Shown one piece after another: positions 36,114 through 43,022 of a stretch of DNA of 47,971 nt; positions within the stretch are counted from its first letter, which is position 1; each line of letters starts with the position of its first letter. The position numbers and the translations under genes are program-made. This DNA comes from Nitrospirota bacterium (lineage in GTDB: Bacteria > Nitrospirota > JACRHL01): contig JAOUFN010000019.1 of the NCBI GenBank assembly GCA_029858285.1, forward strand, positions 1 through 47,971. Reading direction: 5' to 3'. The notes under the pieces were generated by a model. The model was not told the origin of the DNA, did no database searches, and worked only from the letters and a program-made list of their open reading frames with translations.

Positions 36114-36889
36114 GCCGGTTTCTCCGTTGCCCGTTGCAGGTGAATGAGAAACTCCACGTTGCCCTTGGCGCCGGTGATGGGCGATTCGATGCGACCGGTA
36201 CACACCAGTCCCATGGCTTCAGCGGCGACGCTGACCTCGGCCACGGCGCGCTCGCGCTGGGCGGGCTCGCGCACGATGCCACCCTTGCCCACATGGCGCG
36301 GGCCGACCTCGAACTGGGGTTTGACCAGCAGCACCATCTCGCTGCCTGCGGTGCTGGCCAGCAGGCCGCACAGGGTGGGCAGCACCACGGTGAGGGAGAT
36401 GAACGACAGGTCGCCCACGATCAGGTCCGGCAGGGGCGGCGGGAGTTGATCCGGCCCCAGGTGGCGCACGTTGGTGCGGTCCATCACCACCACACGGAGG
36501 TCGGTGGCGATGCGGCTGTCCAGTTGCCCATAACCGACGTCCACCGCGATGACACGGGCGGCACCACGTTGCAGCAGGCAGTCGGTAAACCCGCCGGTGG
36601 AGGCCCCTGCGTCCAGGCAGTGGCGTCCGGCGGGGTCCACTCCGAAGGCATCCAGCGCCGCGGCGAGCTTTTTACCGCCGCGCCCCACGAATGGCTCTGG
36701 CGCCGCGACCGTGACCTGGACGTCCTCTGCCACGGTGTGTCCGGCCTTGGTAGCCGGTTCGCCGTTCACCCGGACCCCGCCGGCCAGGATCAATGCCTGA
36801 GCGCGGGTGCGAGTTTCCGCCAGGCCCAGGTTCACCAGCAATTGATCCAGGCGTACCTTGGGGGGGCGGCTGCTCACGGCGTGAGGCAT
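36110..36889 (-). CDS. tlyA: TlyA-family rRNA 2'-O-methyltransferase/hemolysin
   Basis: S4 domain plus FtsJ-like SAM methyltransferase; family members 2'-O-methylate 16S/23S rRNA. The S4 domain is VRLDQLLVNLGLAETRTRAQALILAGGVRVNG at the start. The methyltransferase part has DAFGVDPAGRHCLDAGASTGGFTDCLL as motif I, VDVGYGQLD, and DLIVGDLSFISL. The ATG at 36889 gives about 259 residues, normal; a GTG at 36931 is also possible. It follows dxs in an xseB-ispA-dxs-tlyA order seen in many proteobacteria. Confidence 0.9.
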   Translation of the reverse strand: MPHAVSSRPPKVRLDQLLVNLGLAETRTRAQALILAGGVRVNGEPATKAGHTVAEDVQVTVAAPEPFVGRGGKKLAAALDAFGVDPAGRHCLDAGASTGGFTDCLLQRGAARVIAVDVGYGQLDSRIATDLRVVVMDRTNVRHLGPDQLPPPLPDLIVGDLSFISLTVVLPTLCGLLASTAGSEMVLLVKPQFEVGPRHVGKGGIVREPAQRERAVAEVSVAAEAMGLVCTGRIESPITGAKGNVEFLIHLQRATEKPA

Positions 36890-36961
36890 GAGATGTTCAG
36901 GAGGGGCGGGGAGGCCATTTTCGGGAAACACAGTCTGCCCGGCATCGGTAATTTTGCGGCC

Positions 36962-38893
36962 CTAGGAAGTGCGGCCAGCGGCGGCGCGCAACACCTTGTG
37001 GCGCGTGCGCCCCGCCAGCAACAGGCGGGCGGTATCGGCGATGCCTTCGGTGCACAGACCCAGTTCGGCGCGCAGATGGTCCTGGGGGCCCTGCTCGATG
37101 AAGCGGTCGGGAATGCCCATCCGCCGCACACGGGGGGTCACCCCGTGCCGCTCGAAACATTCCAGTACGGCGCTGCCGAAACCACCGGCCAGGGCGTTTT
37201 CCTCCACCGTCAGCACTGTTCCGGTGTCGGCGGCGGCGAGCATGGCCTCCTCGTCCAGCGGCTTGATAAAGCGGGGGTCTACCACGCGCACGGAAAAACC
37301 CTCTTGCGCCAGCAGTCGTGCCGCTTCCAGGGCCGGGGTGACCATGCTTCCCACCGCCAGAATGGCCATGTCACTGCCCGCTTGCAGGGTTTCGGCGCTG
37401 CCCACGGGGATCAGGGAAAAACCCTGCAACGGCTCGGCGCAGGGGATGGAGCCGCGGGGGTAGCGCAGGGCGCAGGGCGCGTCCAGTTCCAGGCCGGTGA
37501 ACAGCATGTCGCGCAGCATCTGACCGTTGCGGGGCGCCATGATGACCAGCCCGGGCACGGCGCGCAGGAACGACAGGTCGAAGGTGCCGTGATGGGTGGG
37601 GCCGTCGTCGCCCACCAGCCCGGCGCGATCCATGGCGAACACCACCGGAAGGTGTTGCAGCGCGACGTCGTGGATGAGTTGGTCGTAGCCGCGCTGCATG
37701 AAGGTGGAGTAGATGGCCGTCACCGGTCGTTTTCCCTCCGCCGCGAGCCCCGCAGCAAAGGTGATGGCGTGTTGTTCGGCGATGCCCACGTCGAAAAAAC
37801 GCTCGGGGAATTTTTCGGCAAAGGTGTGAGTGCCGGTTCCGGTGGGCATGGCGGCGGTGATTGCCACCACCCGGGGATCGATGTTGGCCAGTTCGATCAG
37901 GGCATCACCGAACACCTTGGTGTAGGCGGGAAGGGACGACCCACCGCCGAGCACTCCCACGGTCTTGTCGAACTTGGGGGTGCCGTGGTAACTGACCGGG
38001 TTGTCCTCGGCCAGGGGATACCCCTTGCCCTTTTTGGTGACCACATGCAGCAGGGTGGGACCCTTGAGGCGGTGGATGTTTTGCAACACCGGGATAAGGT
38101 GGTCCAGGTTGTGGCCGTCGATGGGGCCCAGGTAGCGGAAGCCCAATTCCTCGAACACCACGCCGGGGGTGATGAAGCCTTTCACGGCTTCCTCGGCCTT
38201 GCGCGCCATCTGCGCCATGCGGCGGCCGACGCGGGGAATGTGACTGAGAATTTGCTCGGTTTCCTCGCGCACCCACGAGTACAGGTCGCCGCTCAGGGTA
38301 CGGCTGAGGTAGGCGGACAGGGCACCCACGTTGGGGGAGATGGACATTTCGTTGTCGTTCAGCACCACCAGCAGGTTGCGCTTCATGCCGCCCGCGTGGT
38401 TGAGGGCCTCGAAGGCCATTCCAGCGGTCATCGAACCATCGCCAATGACGGCCACCACATGGTTGTCGGCGCCGTTCATGTCCCGCGCCACGGCCATGCC
38501 GACGGCGGCGGAGATGGAGGTGCCCGCGTGTCCCGCACCAAAGGCGTCGTGTTCGCTCTCGGTGCGCTTCTGGAAACCCGACAATCCGGCGGACTGGCGC
38601 AGGGTGTGAATTCGGTCCCGGCGTCCGGTGAGCAATTTGTGCACGTAGGACTGGTGGGACACGTCCCAGATCATTTTATCCGTTGGGGAGTCGAACACAT
38701 GGTGCAGCGCCACGGTCAGCTCCACCACCCCAAGGTTGGGGGCCAGGTGGCCGCCAGTGGTGGACACCACATCAATCAGGCATTCGCGGATGTCCGCGCA
38801 CAGCCCCACCATCTCCTTGCGCGACATGGTCTTGAGGTCGGCAGGGGAGTGGATGGCGTCGAGTAGGGGGTAGCGGTGTATTTTTTTTCTCAC
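36962..38893 (-). CDS. dxs: 1-deoxy-D-xylulose-5-phosphate synthase
   Basis: Thiamine-diphosphate-dependent first enzyme of the MEP isoprenoid pathway. It has HLAPNLGVVELTVALHHVF and DVSHQSYVHKLLTGR, and the TPP motif GDGSMTAGMAFEALNHAG (GDG...N). The transketolase pyrimidine region is DVGIAEQHAITFAAGLA, and HHGTFDLSFLRAVPGL follows. Length 643 is normal. The GTG start overlaps the ispA stop (GTGA). An A8 run at codons 3-5 may be slippage-prone. Confidence 0.96.
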   Translation of the reverse strand: MRKKIHRYPLLDAIHSPADLKTMSRKEMVGLCADIRECLIDVVSTTGGHLAPNLGVVELTVALHHVFDSPTDKMIWDVSHQSYVHKLLTGRRDRIHTLRQSAGLSGFQKRTESEHDAFGAGHAGTSISAAVGMAVARDMNGADNHVVAVIGDGSMTAGMAFEALNHAGGMKRNLLVVLNDNEMSISPNVGALSAYLSRTLSGDLYSWVREETEQILSHIPRVGRRMAQMARKAEEAVKGFITPGVVFEELGFRYLGPIDGHNLDHLIPVLQNIHRLKGPTLLHVVTKKGKGYPLAEDNPVSYHGTPKFDKTVGVLGGGSSLPAYTKVFGDALIELANIDPRVVAITAAMPTGTGTHTFAEKFPERFFDVGIAEQHAITFAAGLAAEGKRPVTAIYSTFMQRGYDQLIHDVALQHLPVVFAMDRAGLVGDDGPTHHGTFDLSFLRAVPGLVIMAPRNGQMLRDMLFTGLELDAPCALRYPRGSIPCAEPLQGFSLIPVGSAETLQAGSDMAILAVGSMVTPALEAARLLAQEGFSVRVVDPRFIKPLDEEAMLAAADTGTVLTVEENALAGGFGSAVLECFERHGVTPRVRRMGIPDRFIEQGPQDHLRAELGLCTEGIADTARLLLAGRTRHKVLRAAAGRTS

Positions 38894-39786
38894 CGGTCAC
38901 GCTCCACGATGTAAGTGGCCAGGGCGCGCAGGGGGGCGGCGCCGGGGCCAAAGGAGGTCAGTCGGGTGATGGCTTCGTCCTTCAGGCTCCGTGCGAAATT
39001 TCGTGCCTCTTCGGTTCCCATCAGCAGGGGGTAGGTGAGCTTGCCCTGGGCAGAGTCCTTGCCTGCGGTTTTGCCCAGGGTGGCGGTATCGGCGGTTTCG
39101 TCCAGCACATCGTCGGCAACCTGAAACGCCAGGCCGATGGTGCGGCCGAAGTCGGTCAGAGCCACGAGGGTGGCGGTGTCGGCGCCAGCGGCCAGGGCGC
39201 CCATGCGCACGCTGGAGGCAAGCAATGCACCGGTTTTGTGGGCGTGAATGGTGCGCAGGTGGTCGAGGGTGCGGGGGCGGTTTTTCCCCTCTGCCTCCAT
39301 GTCGAGCATCTGTCCGCCGACCATGCCCCAGGGACCGGCGGCGGCAGCCAGTTCTGACACCAGTCGAAGGCGAGTGGTTTCCGGCAGATCGGCCTCCGCC
39401 AGCCAGGTGAAGGCCAGGGACTGGAGCCCGTCGCCCACCAGGATCGCGGTGGCCTCATCAAAGGCCTTGTGACAGGTGGGTCTGCCGCGCCGCAGGTCGT
39501 CGTTGTCCATGGCGGGCAAGTCGTCATGCACCAGCGAGTAGGTGTGGATCAGTTCCAGCGCGCCCGCCACGGGCAGCACGGCGTCGCCATGTCCGGCAGC
39601 GGCCTGAAACGCCGCAATGGCCAGCACCGGGCGCACCCGTTTGCCACCGCCGAGGACCGCATAGCGCATGGCCTCGGCCAGCCGGGGAGGGGTGGTGGCC
39701 AGGTCGCCAAGGCGTTTTGACAGGGCTTCGTCCACACGCCGGATAGCGTCGGCAGAAAACGTTTTGAGGTCGAATCCTTCGTTCAC
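38890..39786 (-). CDS. ispA: Polyprenyl (farnesyl/geranylgeranyl) diphosphate synthase
   Basis: Chain-elongating prenyltransferase for isoprenoid precursors. First aspartate-rich motif LVHDDLPAMDNDDLRRG at about residue 90 and second motif GLAFQVADDVLDETAD around residue 215, with GGKRVRPVLAIAA near residue 50. Length 298 fits the farnesyl-diphosphate synthase group. It overlaps both xseB and dxs by 4 bp. The geranylgeranyl-reductase-like protein at 2127 acts on related lipids but is far away. Confidence 0.93.
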   Translation of the reverse strand: MNEGFDLKTFSADAIRRVDEALSKRLGDLATTPPRLAEAMRYAVLGGGKRVRPVLAIAAFQAAAGHGDAVLPVAGALELIHTYSLVHDDLPAMDNDDLRRGRPTCHKAFDEATAILVGDGLQSLAFTWLAEADLPETTRLRLVSELAAAAGPWGMVGGQMLDMEAEGKNRPRTLDHLRTIHAHKTGALLASSVRMGALAAGADTATLVALTDFGRTIGLAFQVADDVLDETADTATLGKTAGKDSAQGKLTYPLLMGTEEARNFARSLKDEAITRLTSFGPGAAPLRALATYIVERDR

Positions 39787-40079
39787 CGGTGGTCTTCCTC
39801 GTCTTCCTGGTCGCTATCCTCCAGGTCGCTGTCCCGCACATTCAGTGCGGCGACGATGCCTTTGTCGCGCATGAGTTTTTCCACGGTGCGCTCGGCGTTG
39901 CCGAGCACCTCCAGGCAGCGACGGGATAAACCGACCCCCTCCTCGAACAGGGTCAGGGATTTTTCCAGCGTCTGGTCACCTTCCTCAAGCAGGCGCACGA
40001 TCTCCTCCAGCCGGGCGAGGGAGGGCTCGAAGCTGGGGGTTTCCTTGCGGCTCACGGTGCGGCGGGAGCTCCCTGCCAT
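39783..40079 (-). CDS. xseB: Exodeoxyribonuclease VII small subunit
   Basis: Small helical subunit of exonuclease VII. The family signature FEPSLARLEEIVRLLEEGDQTLEKSLTLFEEG (shown only by landmarks FEPSLARLEEIV and LTLFEEGVGLSRRC) is clear at residues 17-55. 98 residues; the C-terminal 20 are strongly acidic (DSDLEDSDQEDEEDHR). First gene of the operon, with a TATACT -10 about 40 bp upstream. The large subunit is not in the window. Confidence 0.92.
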   Translation of the reverse strand: MAGSSRRTVSRKETPSFEPSLARLEEIVRLLEEGDQTLEKSLTLFEEGVGLSRRCLEVLGNAERTVEKLMRDKGIVAALNVRDSDLEDSDQEDEEDHR

Positions 40080-40442
40080 GGGGTGGATCCTGAGAGACAA
40101 TCCCGGAAAAGGGCTAAGTATACCCTGAATTGTCTTCGGGCAGAAGGGTTTGCACTCCGGCGCCTGGCAGATGGCCCTGTTCTGGCTGGAGGTTTGTTGA
40201 ACACGGGGCAAGGCGTGGGCACAGGCGTGCGGGTTTACCTCCTTGCCGGAAGGGGGGCGTTTGGGGTAGGTTAGCGGTCGCAATTGGGGGATATCAGGGC
40301 GTGGGCACAGTGCGACTCTGTGGTTCCCCCCGGTGTTTTCTGACGCCCCCGGTACCGCGGGATCGTTGCCGCGTGTTTGCCTGTGCGTCTGCCTGAAGTC
40401 TTTCCGAACTCGCCTGTTTGACCTGTCATGCCTGGAGGCCCG
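40080..40442. other. Divergent promoter region of xseB and the TPR gene
   Basis: 363 bp without a convincing gene. It contains the minus-strand promoter listed next, and a weak plus-strand pair TTGCCG (40243-40248) and TAGGTT (40267-40272) spaced 18 nt. A short phrase GCGTGGGCACAG occurs twice (near 40213 and 40301). Confidence 0.5.
40117..40145 (-). promoter_or_regulatory. Promoter of the xseB-ispA-dxs-tlyA operon
   Basis: On the minus strand TATACT (40122-40117) is a good -10; TTCTGC (40145-40140), 17 nt upstream, is a weak -35. Transcription would begin near 40110, leaving about 30 nt before the xseB ATG. Confidence 0.5.
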
Positions 40443-41231
40443 TTGAGCGACCAACATACACCGCATTCCCATCCGACTGGTGACGTTTTTACCCGCGCCG
40501 GTGAGGATATTGCCGATTTGCTGGAGGCCAACTGGAAGCTGCTGGTCGGGGTGATGGTGATGGTCATTGCCGTGGGGACGGGTGTGATCATGTATCAGCG
40601 TTCCGCAGCAAAAGATCAGGCCAATCTGCAAGGCAAAGTGGCCGAGATCGCCGCCGGATTCCCGGGAGCCTCGGGGAGTATGGTGATGCCGGGTTCGGCC
40701 GAAACGGCAATCCTGCGTTATGAGGCGTTGCTCGGGAAGGCCTCCGGCCCTGCCCGCTACACGGCGTTGATGTACCTGGGTCAGGCCTACCAGTCGGTGG
40801 GCAAAGCGGATGAGGCGCGTGCCCGCTACGAAGAGTTGACCAAAGGGCCTGCGCTGTTTGCGGCCATGGGCCACATGCGTTTGGGGTACCTGGCGGCGGA
40901 CGCGGCGGATTACCCGGCGGCGGTGGCGGCCTTTCAGAAGGCTGCGTCGCTGGATGCCGCGCTGGCGGTGCAGGCGAAAATGGATGCGGCCTATGTGGCC
41001 GAGGCGTCCGGCGACAGTGCCACGGCGATTACGCGCTACACGGAGTTGATCAAGGGCCACCCGGACTTCGTGCAGGCGCGGGAAGCGGAATCGCGCATCC
41101 GCGTGTTGGGTGGCGATCCCGATGTGCTGCTGGGACGTGCCAAACCCACCCCGCCCGCATTATTTTCTGCACCGACGGGCACGCCGGAAATGGCGACTCC
41201 GGCCCCGGCGAAGGGAACTGGCAAAAAATAG
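40443..41231 (+). CDS. TPR-containing membrane protein (YfgM-like)
   Basis: Single-pass membrane protein with a periplasmic tetratricopeptide domain. A polar N-terminus of about 30 residues leads to the transmembrane segment LLVGVMVMVIAVGTGVIMY (about residues 33-51). TPR-like helices follow, such as ARYTALMYLGQAYQSVGKADEARARYEEL and AAFQKAASLDAALAVQAKMDAAYVAEASGD (landmarks only). The C-terminal 30 residues are Pro/Ala-rich. The TTG at 40443 follows GGAGG; the ATG at 40428 lacks a site. About 262 residues. The YfgM family helps the Sec translocon; function here is by analogy. Confidence 0.75.
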   Translation: MSDQHTPHSHPTGDVFTRAGEDIADLLEANWKLLVGVMVMVIAVGTGVIMYQRSAAKDQANLQGKVAEIAAGFPGASGSMVMPGSAETAILRYEALLGKASGPARYTALMYLGQAYQSVGKADEARARYEELTKGPALFAAMGHMRLGYLAADAADYPAAVAAFQKAASLDAALAVQAKMDAAYVAEASGDSATAITRYTELIKGHPDFVQAREAESRIRVLGGDPDVLLGRAKPTPPALFSAPTGTPEMATPAPAKGTGKK

Positions 41232-41238
41232 GGTGAGG

Positions 41239-41265
41239 AACCGGTCCCGTCGGAACGGGCCGGTT
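41239..41265. repeat. Hairpin between the TPR gene and the tRNA gene
   Basis: AACCGGTCCCGT pairs with ACGGGCCGGTT with one bulged base. There is no T-run after it, so it is a terminator-like hairpin but not a standard intrinsic terminator. Confidence 0.4.
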
Positions 41266-41352
41266 GCCAGCGGTGGGGGCCCTCTGGTATGCTCCTGTGC
41301 CTTGCCGGTGGTCCGTTGGGGATCGGTCAGCAGAAAAACAGACGATGTGTTT

Positions 41353-41428
<76 letters not shown>

Positions 41429-41434
41429 CTATTC

Positions 41435-41467
41435 AAAAAACCAACCACTCTCGGTTGGTTTTTTTTT
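41435..41467 (+). terminator. Intrinsic terminator of the tRNA gene
   Basis: Stem AACCAACC (41439-41446) with GGTTGGTT (41453-41460), loop ACTCTC, extended by A/T pairs and followed by T7 through 41467. Confidence 0.93.
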
Positions 41468-41738
41468 GCCCGTTTCCCCCAGTGCTGGCGCGGTTCCGGG
41501 CCATTGCCTCGCGCGCGGCACCTCCACGACTGCGCCAGTTCCTGCCCTCTTTCCCCTACTCCTACGACGCCCAGGACCGGTTGACCTCTACCGGCTCCGC
41601 GAGCTATGCGTACACCGCCAACGGCGAGCTTTTGGGAAAAATAGACACGGGCGGAATATCCCTCGAAGCGTATCCCCCCGGATTGACCCTCCTCCCCTGA
41701 TCCTGCTACTGATAGCGATGGGCTAAACCCACAACAGC
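41468..41738. other. Gap between the tRNA and the WYL gene
   Basis: The stretch contains only the RHS-like relic (listed next) and no other supported gene. No promoter for the WYL gene could be fixed. Confidence 0.5.
41545..41700 (+). pseudogene. RHS/YD-repeat protein remnant
   Basis: The plus-strand reading frame at 41551 encodes YSYDAQDRLTSTGSASYAY followed by TANGELLGK, which has the spacing of YD repeats found in RHS polymorphic toxins and wall-associated proteins. Only about one and a half repeats remain before a stop at 41698-41700, and there is no start or ribosome-binding site. It is probably a relic of a transferred or degraded gene next to the tRNA. Confidence 0.6.
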
Positions 41739-42770
41739 ATGTCCGGGCGCCCGCCCGGCAAGAAGGGGGACGCGGTGGAAGCCGGCTTGCGCATCATCCG
41801 GCTGCACCAGACTTTGTGCAGCCACCGCCACCCGGTCCCGCGCCGGGTCATCGAGGAGCGCCTGGAGTGCTCCCGCGCCACCGCCATGCGCGTGCTGTCC
41901 ACCTTGCGTGGCATCACCGGTGACCCCATCCCCTGGCACGCGGAGGCAGGTGGGTACGCCTACGAGAGCCCGGCGTTGCGGACGGGAGACATCCCCTATC
42001 TGTGGTTTGGCCAGGATGAGCTGCTCGCGCTTCTGGCCATTCGGCACTATCTGGAACAGTTGGGTCCGGGTCTGCTGGGGCCGGCCCTGGCGCCCCTGGC
42101 CGAGCGGACCCGGGAACTGCTGCGGCTGAACGGGGCGTCGGTGCCGGACGTGGCGCGCCGTGTCCGGCTGGTGCCCGTGGCCACACGCAGCGGCAAGGTC
42201 ACGCGGTTTCCCGCGTGTGTGGAGGGCTGCCTGACGCAGCGGCGCATGGGCATCACCTATCAGGCCAGGGGCAGTGGTCAAACCACCGGGCGAGAGGTGT
42301 CTCCGCAGTTCCTGGTGCATTACCGCGACAACTGGTACCTGATTGCCTTCTGCCACCTGCGGAGCGCGCTGCGCAGCTTTGCCGTGGAGTGCATCACCGC
42401 CGCCAAGGTGCAGGACACGGCGGCGCACGAGGTGGACATGGCGGAACTGGACGCATTCCTCGCCGCAGGGTACGGCATTTTTGCGGGCCCGGTGCGGGAA
42501 ACGGCGGTGCTGCGTTTCAGCGCGGAGCGGGCGCGGTGGGTGGCGGACGAGCGCTGGCACCCGGAGCAGCGGGGCCATCTGCTGCCGGACGGGAGCTACG
42601 AGCTGTCAGTGCCCTACGCCGACGCCACGGAGTTGCTGATGGACATCCTGCGCCACGGCCCCGAGGTGGAGGTGCTGGCCCCACCTGCCCTGCGTGCGGC
42701 CGCTGAAAAGGCGCTGCGGGAGGCGCTTCAGAGGTACGTTGTTGCTATTGTCTCTCCAAATAGCCATTAA
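41739..42770 (+). CDS. WYL-domain transcriptional regulator
   Basis: Predicted DNA-binding regulator. The N-terminus (about residues 14-60) looks like a winged helix-turn-helix: AGLRIIRLHQTL, RRVIEERLECSRATAMRVLSTL. The central WYL domain is seen in VHYRDNWYLIAFCHLRSALRSFAVECI (about residues 190-216), which has the family tripeptide WYL itself. The C-terminal part is the WCX-type extension. 343 residues. It stands at the head of the type I-C Cas locus, where WYL proteins are often found as regulators or ligand sensors. Its last codons overlap the target site described at 42739-42775. No ribosome-binding site is obvious at the chosen ATG. Confidence 0.87.
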   Translation: MSGRPPGKKGDAVEAGLRIIRLHQTLCSHRHPVPRRVIEERLECSRATAMRVLSTLRGITGDPIPWHAEAGGYAYESPALRTGDIPYLWFGQDELLALLAIRHYLEQLGPGLLGPALAPLAERTRELLRLNGASVPDVARRVRLVPVATRSGKVTRFPACVEGCLTQRRMGITYQARGSGQTTGREVSPQFLVHYRDNWYLIAFCHLRSALRSFAVECITAAKVQDTAAHEVDMAELDAFLAAGYGIFAGPVRETAVLRFSAERARWVADERWHPEQRGHLLPDGSYELSVPYADATELLMDILRHGPEVEVLAPPALRAAAEKALREALQRYVVAIVSPNSH

Positions 42771-42775
42771 CTGAA
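42739..42775 (-). promoter_or_regulatory. Protospacer-like target site with TTC PAM next to a -10 element
   Basis: Read on the minus strand from 42775: TTC (42775-42773), then AGTTAATGGCTATTTGG (42772-42756). The first 17 nt of the guide at 42848-42864 read AGTCAATGGCTATTTGG, identical but for position 4. TTC is the established type I-C PAM, and it is immediately 5' of guide position 1. Beyond position 17 pairing is lost (by hand, 4 of 17 identical). The site overlaps the 3' end of the WYL gene and touches the -10 at 42776, so Cascade bound here would cover the -35 region. Confidence 0.75.
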
Positions 42776-42781
42776 TATAAC
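42753..42781 (+). promoter_or_regulatory. Putative promoter of the crRNA-like gene
   Basis: A -10-like TATAAC lies at 42776-42781 in a locally AT-rich stretch, with a start expected near 42788. No good -35 is present: TCTCCA at 17 nt spacing is weak. Activation by the WYL protein is possible but not shown. Confidence 0.45.
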
Positions 42782-42805
42782 GAATGCGGTACGCTGTGCC
42801 CGTTG

Positions 42806-42881
42806 GTCGTTGCCTTTCCGAGTAGGACAGGTGGCGTGGATTGAAACAGTCAATGGCTATTTGGGACTTGAAGAGTTGGTT
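42806..42881 (+). CRISPR. Degenerate type I-C repeat plus single 34-nt spacer
   Basis: The unit begins GTCG (42806-42809) and ends GCGTGGATTGAAAC (42834-42847), the two ends usual for type I-C repeats. The middle is not the usual 32-nt form: it is 42 nt long with a weak, G-T-rich stem. There is only one spacer and no second repeat; a terminator replaces it. It is therefore a mini-CRISPR-like element, not an array. The true array was not found in the window. Confidence 0.7.
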
Positions 42882-42917
42882 GCCTCCTCCTCTTTTTCCG
42901 AGAGGGGGAGGCTTTTT
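42882..42917 (+). terminator. Intrinsic terminator of the crRNA-like gene
   Basis: Stem GCCTCCTCCTCT (42882-42893) and AGAGGGGGAGGC (42901-42912), with one G-T pair and the loop TTTTCCG, followed by TTTTT (42913-42917). It starts immediately after the guide. Confidence 0.92.
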
Positions 42918-42962
42918 CCTGTTGCCGCACCTCCAGGTCCCCCCGCAGGAAAGGCCGAGGCC

Positions 42963-43022
42963 ATGAAGCGTGCCGACAAAATCGCGAATCACGCCATGAC
43001 TGTATTTGCGGGTGCTGCATGA
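42963..43022 (+). CDS. Short ORF (19 codons), possible leader peptide
   Basis: MKRADKIANHAMTVFAGAA, preceded by GGAAAGG at loose spacing. Its stop overlaps the start of the next ORF (ATGA), the junction used by most gene pairs in this genome. It might be a coupled leader. It has no recognised relatives, and the frame is also open upstream without a clear start, so support is weak. Confidence 0.3.
   Translation: MKRADKIANHAMTVFAGAA

Larger units (their letters stand above)
42788..42917 (+). ncRNA. Solo crRNA-like small RNA gene
   Basis: Predicted transcript from about 42788 to the terminator at 42917. Parts in order: a hairpin at 42808-42836 (CGTTGCCT with AGGTGGCG, three G-T pairs, 13-nt loop), the 11-nt handle TGGATTGAAAC (42837-42847), a 34-nt guide (42848-42881) and a strong terminator (42882-42917). 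The hairpin plus handle has the plan of a type I-C repeat, which Cas5c cuts at the stem base to leave an 11-nt handle, and 34 nt is a usual I-C spacer length. The guide's first 17 nt match the site at 42756-42772 next to its own -10. Interpreted as a crRNA-like regulator guide; not tested. Confidence 0.7.

Noticed and set aside
36134-38866. Plus-strand open frame of 910 codons across tlyA and dxs
   Set aside because: Low-complexity Gln/His/Gly product opposite two clear housekeeping genes; a shadow typical of high-GC DNA.
42756-42864. The inverted match read as a transcription terminator or long hairpin of the WYL mRNA
   Set aside because: The arms are about 80 nt apart, there is no T-run, and the second arm starts exactly after a crRNA handle with a TTC next to the first arm; guide-target pairing explains the data better.
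42806-42881. A normal CRISPR array
   Set aside because: Only one repeat-like unit is present, its middle is abnormal and a terminator follows the spacer. No second repeat with the same end is seen before the window edge.
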